DNA from: Candidatus Coatesiibacteriota bacterium
GTDB taxonomy: Bacteria; Oederibacteriota; CAKKQC01
Assembly: GCA_023265785.1 (NCBI GenBank)
Contig: JAHFSL010000211.1
Span: 1 to 5,323 of the forward strand
Length of the DNA stretch: 5,323 nucleotides
Reading direction: 5' to 3'
Positions within the stretch are counted from its first letter, which is position 1; the number at the start of each line of letters is the position of its first letter. The position numbers were made by a program, and so were the translations under genes. Below the pieces are notes generated by a model that worked only from the letters and a program-made list of their open reading frames with translations, was not told where the DNA came from and ran no database searches. Of this stretch, positions 1 to 5,323 are shown piece after piece.

Positions 1-104
1 TCACCCTGTCCCGCGTGACCTACGACGTCGCCACCGCCCAGCGCAAGATTCGCGAGGCGGGCCTGCCCGGCATCCTCGCGGACCGGCTGGAATCGGGGAG
101 CTGA
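1..104 (+). CDS. C-terminal end of an unrecognised protein (5' truncated by window)
   Basis: The last 33 codons of a gene are visible, in the frame beginning at base 3 and ending at TGA 102-104. The peptide includes TYDVATAQRKIREAGLPG and ends in LADRLESGS. The alternation of charged and hydrophobic residues (AQRKIREAGL, ILADRLE) looks like a soluble amphipathic helical C-terminus. Another forward frame, starting at base 1, is stopped early by TGA at 16-18. The frame starting at base 2 is also open but gives a Pro/Arg-rich peptide of shadow type. I do not recognise the family and the piece is too short to assign a function. It points the same way as the DUF2723 gene and ends at or just before that gene's start, so the two are probably co-transcribed and possibly translationally coupled. 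Confidence 0.6.
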   Translation, partial: TLSRVTYDVATAQRKIREAGLPGILADRLESGS

Positions 105-130
105 CGGGTCCGTTTCTTTTCCTCGCCGTG
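93..130 (+). other. Start-site region of the DUF2723 gene (CTG 101 versus GTG 128)
   Basis: GTG at 128-130 is the first conventional start in the DUF2723 frame, but no Shine-Dalgarno-like sequence precedes it; the upstream bases are a pyrimidine tract (113-124). The frame stays open leftward to the window edge without another ATG, GTG or TTG. The nine codons from CTG 101 to 127 read L-T-G-P-F-L-F-L-A, which completes an otherwise truncated first membrane helix. CTG 101 overlaps the upstream stop (CTGA), and a purine run GGGGAG lies directly before it, too close for a textbook ribosome site. A non-standard start at 101 is therefore possible but unproven. Confidence 0.3.
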
Positions 131-1849
131 TTCGGCGCGGCGCTGGCACGGATGGCGCCGGGCCTGGCGCTGGAAGACTCCGGTGAGTTCGCCACCGCCG
201 CGGCCACCCTGACCCTGACCCACCCCCCGGGTTACCCGCTGTACCTCCTGCTGGGCCGGCTGGCCCTCTGCCTGCCGGCCGGCAATCCCGCCTACCGCCT
301 CTCCCTGCTGTCGGCGGCCGCAACGGGAATCGCCGCCGTGTCCGTGGCCGCGGCGGCGCGGCTGGCGGGAGGTGCGCGCCCTTTTGCCGCGGCGGCGTGC
401 GGGCTGGCCGTGGCCTGGGCACCCGCGGCCGCGCTCCAGTCGGTTCTCGCGGACAAGTACGCGCTCAATCTCGGCCTGCTCGCCGCCCTCCTCCTCGCCG
501 GGTGGCTGGCATGGCGGGACGGCGGCCGCGCGGCCTCCCGGTGGGCCCTGCTGGCAGGACTCTCCCTTTCGCACCATGCCATGACCCTGTATGTCGCGCC
601 CGCCGCAGCGGGCTGGCTCATCCGGAAACGCATCTGGCGCACGCCGCGTCGGCTCGCGGTCCTGGCGTTGCTGGCCTTCCTGCCGCTCTCCCTGAAACCC
701 GTCGGCCTCCCCCTCCTCTCACGGACCGCGCCCTCACTCATGTATGCGCCGGTCACCACCCGAGACTGGCTGGTCCGGTACCTCACCGCCAAGGATTACG
801 AGGGGCGGTTTGCCGCCTACGGCCCGGCCGAGCGCCTGCACCGGATCTGGTCGCAGGGCGCGGTGGAGTCGGCCCGGCAGGCGGGGGGTCCCCTGCTGGT
901 GCTGGCCGCTTTGGGTGCGGCCGCGCTGGCCGCCGGGGGGGCTGCGGGACCGGTCCTGGCCGGGCTGGCCGGCGTGATCTTCGCCCTCCTCCTCGTCGCC
1001 CGGTTCCAGATCGCCGGCGTGGGGTACTACCTGTCCCCCGTGGTGGCCTTCGCGGGCGTGCTGGCCGGCGCGGGGCTGGCCGCCGCCGACCGGCGGGGCG
1101 GCCGCCTCCTGGCCACCGGGCTCGCCGTGGTCCTCGCCACCCTGGCAGGCATTCGGGGGCTCCCGGGTACGGACATTTCCAATTACTATGGCGCCACGGA
1201 TTGGGGCCGGAGCCTGTTGGCCAGCCTGCCGCATAACGGCGTCTTGGTGAGCTGGCACGATGACGATTTCTACCCTCCCATGTATGTCCAGCGGGTCCTG
1301 CACGAGCGGGAAGGCGTCGTCCTTGTCCACCGCCCGTTCCTGACCCGGGTCTGGCACCACCGGCAGGTGCAGGCTCTGCACCCGGGATTTACTGCCCTCG
1401 ATCCGGCGCTCATTCCATGGGGGAGGACCCTGGACCCGGAGGGGGTCATTAATCTGTTCATTCGCTCCCAACTCCCCCGCCGGCCGCTGGCCTTTTCGTT
1501 CCTGGCCACCGCCGAGTGCGCCGGGGGGTTCCTCCTGCGGCCCGAGGGATGCGCCTTCCGGTGCGCCCGGCGGGAAACCGAGCCGCCGCTGGCCACGCCC
1601 GACGGGTTCGCGAATCGCCTGCGGCGATTCCCGTGGCGGATGGTCCGCGCCACGTACCCGGAGGGCTCGCGGTTTCGTGAGGTGGCCAGCGCCCCGGGGG
1701 CGCTCTGGACCCAGCTTGCCCTGCGCCACTGGAACCAGGGGGACCCCGGATCCGCCCGCGTCTGCCTCGCCCGTGCCGCGGCCCTGCCCAATGTCCGCGT
1801 CTCCGCCACCGACTGGGTGGATGTCCGCCGCCTCATCGGAAGGCGCTAG
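128..1849 (+). CDS. DUF2723 / TMEM260-like membrane glycosyltransferase family protein
   Basis: This is a 573-residue polytopic membrane protein (GTG start). The N-terminal third has the DUF2723 signature: APGLALEDSGEF at residues 10-21, with acidic E16/D17 and E20 in the first extracytoplasmic loop, then HPPGYPLY at 32-39 and YRLSLLSA at 56-63. GT-C family enzymes keep catalytic acids in that loop; eukaryotic TMEM260 is a protein O-mannosyltransferase. About nine hydrophobic segments follow, up to about residue 345. A soluble region then carries WHDDDFYPPMYVQ (376 onward), resembling the conserved D/F/P/Y block of the family. Near the C-terminus, residues 525-555 form one TPR-like unit (A531, G538, A543, A550). 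By inference it moves a sugar from a polyprenyl-phosphate donor in the inner membrane; donor and acceptor are unknown. The first helix looks shortened at this start, and a start at 101 would restore it. The gene overlaps the end of uvrB by 4 bp, tail to tail. The family call is confident; the reaction is not. Confidence 0.88.
   Translation: MFGAALARMAPGLALEDSGEFATAAATLTLTHPPGYPLYLLLGRLALCLPAGNPAYRLSLLSAAATGIAAVSVAAAARLAGGARPFAAAACGLAVAWAPAAALQSVLADKYALNLGLLAALLLAGWLAWRDGGRAASRWALLAGLSLSHHAMTLYVAPAAAGWLIRKRIWRTPRRLAVLALLAFLPLSLKPVGLPLLSRTAPSLMYAPVTTRDWLVRYLTAKDYEGRFAAYGPAERLHRIWSQGAVESARQAGGPLLVLAALGAAALAAGGAAGPVLAGLAGVIFALLLVARFQIAGVGYYLSPVVAFAGVLAGAGLAAADRRGGRLLATGLAVVLATLAGIRGLPGTDISNYYGATDWGRSLLASLPHNGVLVSWHDDDFYPPMYVQRVLHEREGVVLVHRPFLTRVWHHRQVQALHPGFTALDPALIPWGRTLDPEGVINLFIRSQLPRRPLAFSFLATAECAGGFLLRPEGCAFRCARRETEPPLATPDGFANRLRRFPWRMVRATYPEGSRFREVASAPGALWTQLALRHWNQGDPGSARVCLARAAALPNVRVSATDWVDVRRLIGRR
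1846..1849. other. Shared CTAG stop palindrome of convergent genes
   Basis: On the plus strand TAG at 1847-1849 ends the DUF2723 gene. On the minus strand TAG, the complement of 1848-1846, ends uvrB. The palindrome CTAG thus supplies both stops and the two coding regions overlap by 4 bp. It sits inside GCTAGC (1845-1850), followed directly by the GC palindrome GCCCGGGC (1849-1856). There is no hairpin followed by a T-run on either strand here, so no intrinsic terminator can be called, and each transcript must end inside the opposing gene or by another mechanism. Confidence 0.85.
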
Positions 1850-3915
1850 CCCGGGCGCGACCTCCTGGCCGGACGCACGCCGCGCGGCCCCGCGACCACG
1901 GCGGTGGGGGGGGCGGGGACGATGCCGGAGCCGCCCTGGCCCATCGTGAGTTCGATGTCGCGGATCATGTCGCGCAGTTTTCCCGCCCGCTCAAACTCCA
2001 GGGCGGAAGCCGCCTTCTGCATCTCCTTGCGCAGGACCGCGATCCGGGCCGGCAATTCGTCCAGCGTGACATACTCCCCTCCCCGCTCGCCGGCGACCGG
2101 AACCGTCAGGTAGTCGTGCTCGTAGACGGTGGAGAGGATGTCGCGGATGTTTTTCTTGATCGTTTCCGGCGTGATCCCGTGCTCGGTGTTGTACGCCTCC
2201 TGCCGCGCCCGGCGCCGCTGGGTCTCCCCGATGGCCTTCTGCATCGAGGGAGTCATGACCCGGGCGTAGAGCCGGGCCTCGCCGTCCACATTCCGGGCCG
2301 CCCGGCCCATGGTCTGGATGAGGGACCGCTCTGAGCGTAGAAATCCCTCCTGGTCGGCGTCCAGGATCGCGACGAGCGAGACCTCGGGCAGGTCGAGCCC
2401 CTCGCGAAGAAGGTTAATTCCCACGAGACAGTCGTAGACCCCAAGACGCAAATCGCGCAGAATCTTGATCCGATCCAGCGTCTCGACATCGGAGTGCAGG
2501 TAGGCCACCTTGACGCCCGCCGCGCGCAGGTGCTCGGCGAGGTCCTCCGCCATCCGCTTGGTGAGGGTGGTCACCAGCGTCCGCTGGTTCTTCACGGCGC
2601 GGGCGCGCACCTCCAGCAAGAGGTCGTCCACCTGGCCGTCCGCCGGGCGGATCTCCACCCGGGGGTCCATCAGCCCCGTGGGCCGGATGATCTGCTCCAC
2701 GATGTGCCCCGCGCCGTGCGCCAGTTCGTAGGGACCGGGGGTGGCCGAGACATGGATGACCTGCTTGGCCCGCGCCTCGAATTCCTCGAAGAACAGCGGC
2801 CGGTTGTCGTAGGCGCTGGGCAGGCGGAATCCGTAGGAAACAAGATTCTCCTTGCGCGCCCGGTCACCCTTGTACATCCCCTGGATTTGCGGCACGGTGA
2901 TGTGCGATTCGTCGATGACGATCAGCGCATCGTGGGCCATGTATTCCATGAGGGTGGAGGGCGGGCTTCCCGGCAGGCGCCCGTCGAGGTGGCGTGAGTA
3001 ATTCTCGATCCCGTGGCACATCCCGGTTTCCCGGAGCATCTCGATGTCAAAGCCCGTCCGCTGTTTGAGCCGCTGGGCCTCGAGAAGTTTTCCGGCGCCC
3101 TCCAGTTCCTTGAGCCGCTCCTCCAGTTCGTGCTCAATCGAGATGAGCGCCCGGTCCAATTGGCCCAGCGGCATCACGTAGTGCTGGGCCGGGTAGATGG
3201 CCACCTTGTCGGTGCGCCGCACGATGTTCCCGGTGACCGGGTCCACCTCGGACAGGGCCTCCACCTCGTCGCCAAACAGCTCCACCCGAATCGCCCGCTC
3301 GGCGGACGCCGGAAAGATCTCGACCACATCCCCGCGCACCCGGAACTTGCCCCTGGCGAAATCAATGTCATTCCGGCTGTACTGGACGGCCACCAATTGG
3401 CGCAGGAGGGTGTCCCGCTCGATCTTCTGGCCCTTCTCGATCATCACGAGCAATTGCTTGTAGTTTTCAGGTGATCCCAGCCCGTAGATGCAGGAGACGG
3501 AGGCCACGATGATCGCATCCCGGCGCTCAAACAATGCGGCAGTCGCCGCGTGCCGGAGCCGGTCCAGTTCCTGGTTGATCGCCGAGTCTTTCTCAATATA
3601 GGTGTCGGTGTGGGGCATGTACGCCTCGGGCTGGTAGTAGTCGTAATACGACACGAAATACCCCACGGCGTTGTGCGGAAAGAACGCCTTGAGTTCGGCG
3701 TAGAGCTGGGCCGCAAGCGTCTTGTTGGGCGAGATGACCAGGGTCGGGCGGTCGGATTGGGCGATGACCGAGGCGATGGTAAAGGTCTTGCCACTGCCGG
3801 TGATGCCCAGCAGGACCTGGTGGCGTGCGCCGGCGGCGAGGCCCCGCAGGAGGTCCTCGATGGCGGCGGGCTGGTCCCCCGCGGGGGTGAATTCGGACAC
3901 CAGGTCGAAGGCCAC
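1846..3915 (-). CDS. uvrB: UvrABC excinuclease subunit B (UvrB)
   Basis: UvrB is the DNA-damage-verifying helicase of nucleotide excision repair; it is loaded by UvrA and recruits UvrC for dual incision in the cytoplasm. All expected parts are present in 689 residues: Walker A GITGSGKT (37-44); the tyrosine-rich beta-hairpin YYDYYQPEAYMP (90-101), which inserts between DNA strands; Walker B/DEAD-type DESH (335-338); HVSATPGPYE (388-397); the VGINLLREGLDLPEVS block (498-513); motif VI QTMGRAARN (534-542); and a C-terminal UVR domain (about 617-655, FERAGKLRDMI), the UvrC-binding module. About 30 residues rich in Pro, Ala, Gly and Arg follow the UVR domain, making the protein slightly longer than the E. 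coli protein (673 aa). The start is GTG at 3915-3913: an in-frame TAG at 3933-3931 rules out a longer start at the upstream ATG (3945), and MAFDLVSEFTPAGDQPAAI aligns with the usual UvrB N-terminus. No clear Shine-Dalgarno precedes it. No classical LexA box of the E. coli or Bacillus type is visible in the 28 bp upstream. Confidence 0.98.
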   Translation of the reverse strand: MAFDLVSEFTPAGDQPAAIEDLLRGLAAGARHQVLLGITGSGKTFTIASVIAQSDRPTLVISPNKTLAAQLYAELKAFFPHNAVGYFVSYYDYYQPEAYMPHTDTYIEKDSAINQELDRLRHAATAALFERRDAIIVASVSCIYGLGSPENYKQLLVMIEKGQKIERDTLLRQLVAVQYSRNDIDFARGKFRVRGDVVEIFPASAERAIRVELFGDEVEALSEVDPVTGNIVRRTDKVAIYPAQHYVMPLGQLDRALISIEHELEERLKELEGAGKLLEAQRLKQRTGFDIEMLRETGMCHGIENYSRHLDGRLPGSPPSTLMEYMAHDALIVIDESHITVPQIQGMYKGDRARKENLVSYGFRLPSAYDNRPLFFEEFEARAKQVIHVSATPGPYELAHGAGHIVEQIIRPTGLMDPRVEIRPADGQVDDLLLEVRARAVKNQRTLVTTLTKRMAEDLAEHLRAAGVKVAYLHSDVETLDRIKILRDLRLGVYDCLVGINLLREGLDLPEVSLVAILDADQEGFLRSERSLIQTMGRAARNVDGEARLYARVMTPSMQKAIGETQRRRARQEAYNTEHGITPETIKKNIRDILSTVYEHDYLTVPVAGERGGEYVTLDELPARIAVLRKEMQKAASALEFERAGKLRDMIRDIELTMGQGGSGIVPAPPTAVVAGPRGVRPARRSRPG

Positions 3916-3943
3916 GGGTGGTCTAATATCCTAGCGGACTTTC
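3916..3943. promoter_or_regulatory. 28-bp divergent intergenic region with AT-rich core, putative back-to-back promoters
   Basis: This is the whole space between the uvrB start (GTG, minus) and the TPR gene start (ATG, plus). It contains CTAATATCCTAG (3923-3934 approximately), an A+T-rich, partly palindromic island in otherwise very GC-rich DNA. On the plus strand TAATAT, and on the minus strand TAGGAT or GATATT, each match the -10 consensus TATAAT at four of six positions. Promoters using them would start transcription only about 5-10 nt before each start codon, giving nearly leaderless messages. No convincing -35 element is visible on either side; any would lie inside the opposing coding sequence. 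A weak GCGGA precedes the TPR ATG by 5 nt. The promoter call is inference from composition and spacing. Confidence 0.35.
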
Positions 3944-5323
3944 ATGCGACTTCCGGCCCTCACCGCCCTGCTCGGCTGGCTGGCCCGCGCGACCCTGGCC
4001 GCGGCGGCGGCGACGCCGGATGCCGAGTTCGCGCTGGGCCTCAAGGCCCACGAGGCCGGCCAGTACCAGGAGGCCGAGGCGCGGTACCGCCGAGTGGTGG
4101 ACGCGGACGGCGCGCCGGCCGAGCTCAAGGCGTCAGCCTGGGTGAACCTTGGCGTCCTGGCCGAGGCCCAGGGAGATTTCGACCAGGCCGTCACCTTCTA
4201 CTCCGCCGCCCTGCTGGGCACCGTGTCGCCAGAGACGCGGGCCAAGGCGCTGATGAACCTCGCCATCGTCAAGGACAAGGATCAGAAGCCGGAGGAGGCC
4301 GATGCGCGCTACCGCGAGGCCCTGGCGGCCGCGACGGCCCCCGCCAACCGGGCGGCCATCCTCGAGGCGCTGGGCAATCTCGACCGCAAGCGGGACCGGG
4401 TGGCCGAGGCACGGAAGGACTTCGAGGACTCCCTCGCGCTCCAGCCCAACGCGGATGCCCGGACCCGGATGCTGGCCAACCTCGGCGTCCTGCTGGAACA
4501 GCAGGGCGATCTGGAGGGCGCCCGCGGACGGTACGAGGAAGCCGCGGCGGCCGGCGGCGGGCCGGAGCCCCGTGCCATCGCCCGGATCAACCTGGGACTC
4601 CTGCTCTCCCGGCTGGGCCAGTGGCCTGCGGCGCGCGCCGCCCAGCAGGAGGCCCTGGCACTCACGGCCCTCCCGGACACCCGTGCCAACGCGCTGGTCA
4701 ACCTGGGTGACCTGGACCGGCGGGCGGGCGCGCTGGGAACCGCCCGCCGGGCCTACGAGACCGCCCTCAAGCTCCGCACGCGCAGTGAGACCCGTGCGTT
4801 CGGCCTGCTGGGCTACGGCCGGGTCCTTGAACTGGAGGGCCACCTGGGCGAGGCCGAGAACGCCTACCACGAAGCCCTCACGACCAATACCGACCTCGAG
4901 CGCCGGGCCGACCTGTCGCTGGCGCTCGGCGCGCTCCTGGAGCGGCGTGGCGACCTGGAAGGCGCGGCGCAGGCCTACGGCGAGGCGGCGGCGGGAAGCC
5001 GCGAACCGCTCAAGCGGGCCCGGGCGCTTGCCGGGCTCGGAGCCGTGGAGCGCTGGCGGGGACACCCGGGCGAGTCGGCCTCCGCCTGGGAGGGTGCCCG
5101 CGATGCGTATGCGGGGCCCGCGGCAACGGCGCCCACGCCGGACGAGCGGGCCGAGGGCCTGCTGGGCCTCGCCCGGCTCGACGAAACCGCCGGCCGGTTT
5201 GACACCGCCGAGACGGGGGCCCGGGCGGCCCTGGGCCTGGAGGCCTCGCCGGACTGGCGCGCCGCCGCCGCGCTCCAGCTCGCCGGGCTAGCGGCCCGCC
5301 GCGGGGAGGTGGCCGAGGCGGGG
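3944..5323 (+). CDS. Exported tetratricopeptide-repeat (TPR) protein, 3' truncated by window
   Basis: An open frame from ATG 3944 runs without a stop to the last base, giving 460 residues of an unfinished protein. Residues 1-23 look like a Sec signal peptide: MRLPALTALLGWL, then a small-residue Ala run with likely cleavage near A23 before TPDAEF. There is no lipobox cysteine, so a lipoprotein is unlikely. From about residue 25 the protein is wholly TPR: about twelve units of paired helices with conserved Gly/Ala at consensus position 8, Gly at 15, Ala at 20, an aromatic at 24 and Ala at 27. Examples are VNLGVLAEAQGDFDQA (67-82), ANLGVLLEQQGDLEGA (178-193) and INLGLLLSRLGQWPAA (215-230). TPR superhelices bind peptides or proteins, so a periplasmic or surface scaffold is the natural inference; no enzymatic domain is seen. 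The partner is unknown. ATG 3944 is chosen because it gives a complete signal peptide and because TAG at 3932-3934, in this same frame, stops any longer reading. Large minus-strand open frames across this gene are GC-driven shadows. Confidence 0.9.
   Translation, partial: MRLPALTALLGWLARATLAAAAATPDAEFALGLKAHEAGQYQEAEARYRRVVDADGAPAELKASAWVNLGVLAEAQGDFDQAVTFYSAALLGTVSPETRAKALMNLAIVKDKDQKPEEADARYREALAAATAPANRAAILEALGNLDRKRDRVAEARKDFEDSLALQPNADARTRMLANLGVLLEQQGDLEGARGRYEEAAAAGGGPEPRAIARINLGLLLSRLGQWPAARAAQQEALALTALPDTRANALVNLGDLDRRAGALGTARRAYETALKLRTRSETRAFGLLGYGRVLELEGHLGEAENAYHEALTTNTDLERRADLSLALGALLERRGDLEGAAQAYGEAAAGSREPLKRARALAGLGAVERWRGHPGESASAWEGARDAYAGPAATAPTPDERAEGLLGLARLDETAGRFDTAETGARAALGLEASPDWRAAAALQLAGLAARRGEVAEAG
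4127..5323 (+). repeat. TPR array with exact 37-residue (111-bp) period
   Basis: The consensus position-8 residues fall at 70, 107, 144, 181, 218, 255, 292, 329 and 366, eight successive steps of exactly 37 residues. They continue at 410 (a 44-residue step, with a short Gly/Ala/Pro/Thr insertion at about 390-400) and 447. Eight residues before each lies a basic residue: K62, then R99, R136, R173, R210, R247, R284, R321, R358, R402 and R439. The canonical TPR is 34 residues, so each unit carries three extra residues in the turn between helix B and the next helix A. The units have diverged at DNA level and this is not a near-identical tandem repeat. Units 5 (181-203) and 9 (329-351) are the most alike by eye, sharing G-x-LLE-x-x-GDLEGA and Y-x-EAAA. 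Confidence 0.8.

Noticed and set aside
734..1729. 331-residue minus-strand open frame opposite the DUF2723 gene
   Set aside because: The opposite strand carries clear DUF2723 motifs and membrane helices. This frame is low-complexity Gly/Pro/Gln/Arg composition caused by high GC and lacks any motif.
1843..1858. GCGC...GCGC inverted repeat around the convergent stops as a terminator
   Set aside because: The stem is only four certain base pairs, and no T-run follows on either strand, so it does not meet the criteria for an intrinsic terminator.
2494..2997. Plus-strand open frames antisense to uvrB (also around 2116-2334 and 3013-3474)
   Set aside because: They are His/Val/Leu/Gly-rich reverse images of conserved uvrB codons and have no independent support.
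3916..3943. Possible LexA/SOS operator upstream of uvrB
   Set aside because: Neither the CTGT-N8-ACAG pattern nor a Bacillus-type GAAC-N4-GTTC pattern is present in this interval. A lineage-specific LexA site cannot be excluded, but nothing supports one.
3550..4710. 386-residue plus-strand open frame antisense to the uvrB 5' end and running through the TPR gene in another frame
   Set aside because: It is antisense to a certain uvrB in its first third and out of frame with the signal-peptide/TPR protein in the rest. Its later translation is dominated by Gly, Arg and Pro, typical of GC-rich shadow frames.
4133..5065. 310-residue minus-strand open frame opposite the TPR gene
   Set aside because: The plus-strand frame shows regular TPR motifs at 37-residue spacing. 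This frame is a Gly/Arg/Gln-rich mirror with no recognisable domain, and its apparent repetition simply reflects the TPR repeats.
4302..5291. 329-residue plus-strand open frame within the TPR gene
   Set aside because: It is offset from the TPR frame and Arg/Pro/Ser/Trp-rich without TPR consensus, so it is a frame shadow.
1..5323. A new defence, repair or glycosylation gene system linking DUF2723, uvrB and the TPR protein
   Set aside because: The three genes are convergent or divergent rather than one operon, and uvrB is a standard housekeeping gene. No mobile-element, toxin, nuclease or reverse-transcriptase signature is seen, so adjacency alone does not support a joint function.

Overview
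The window is very G+C-rich bacterial DNA (roughly 70 % by eye, not counted) and almost entirely coding. It holds four protein genes, two of them cut by the window edges. In order: the last 33 codons of an unrecognised gene (+), a polytopic membrane glycosyltransferase-like protein of the DUF2723/TMEM260 family (+), a complete uvrB (-), and the first 460 codons of an exported tetratricopeptide-repeat (TPR) protein (+) that runs off the right edge. I see no RNA gene, mobile element, CRISPR array, origin or long non-coding stretch. The largest gap outside the start-ambiguous region at 105-127 is 28 bp.

Taxon: a long DUF2723 membrane protein, a secreted TPR protein, high G+C and a GTG-started uvrB would fit several phyla, such as Verrucomicrobiota/Kiritimatiellota, Planctomycetota, Gemmatimonadota or Acidobacteriota. 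Nothing here is decisive, so only 'high-GC bacterium' is safe.

Layout: the left pair (partial gene, then DUF2723) is co-directional and tightly packed, probably one transcript. The membrane protein probably starts upstream of its first conventional start codon. DUF2723 and uvrB converge and overlap by 4 bp: one CTAG palindrome (1846-1849) gives both stop codons. At its other end uvrB diverges from the TPR gene, with 28 bp between the two start codons. That gap contains the only conspicuous A+T-rich island near a gene start, the likely core of a back-to-back promoter pair with very short leaders.

Function: UvrB is the damage-verifying helicase of nucleotide excision repair and looks fully intact. 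The DUF2723 protein probably transfers a sugar from a lipid carrier on the outer face of the inner membrane. The TPR protein is probably an extracytoplasmic scaffold. There is no evidence that the three act together; the layout looks like ordinary compact gene packing. The most distinctive observation is the regularity of the TPR array: a period of exactly 37 residues across nine consecutive units, with a basic residue (Arg in ten units, Lys in one) at a fixed position. I did not find a convincing undescribed multi-gene system.
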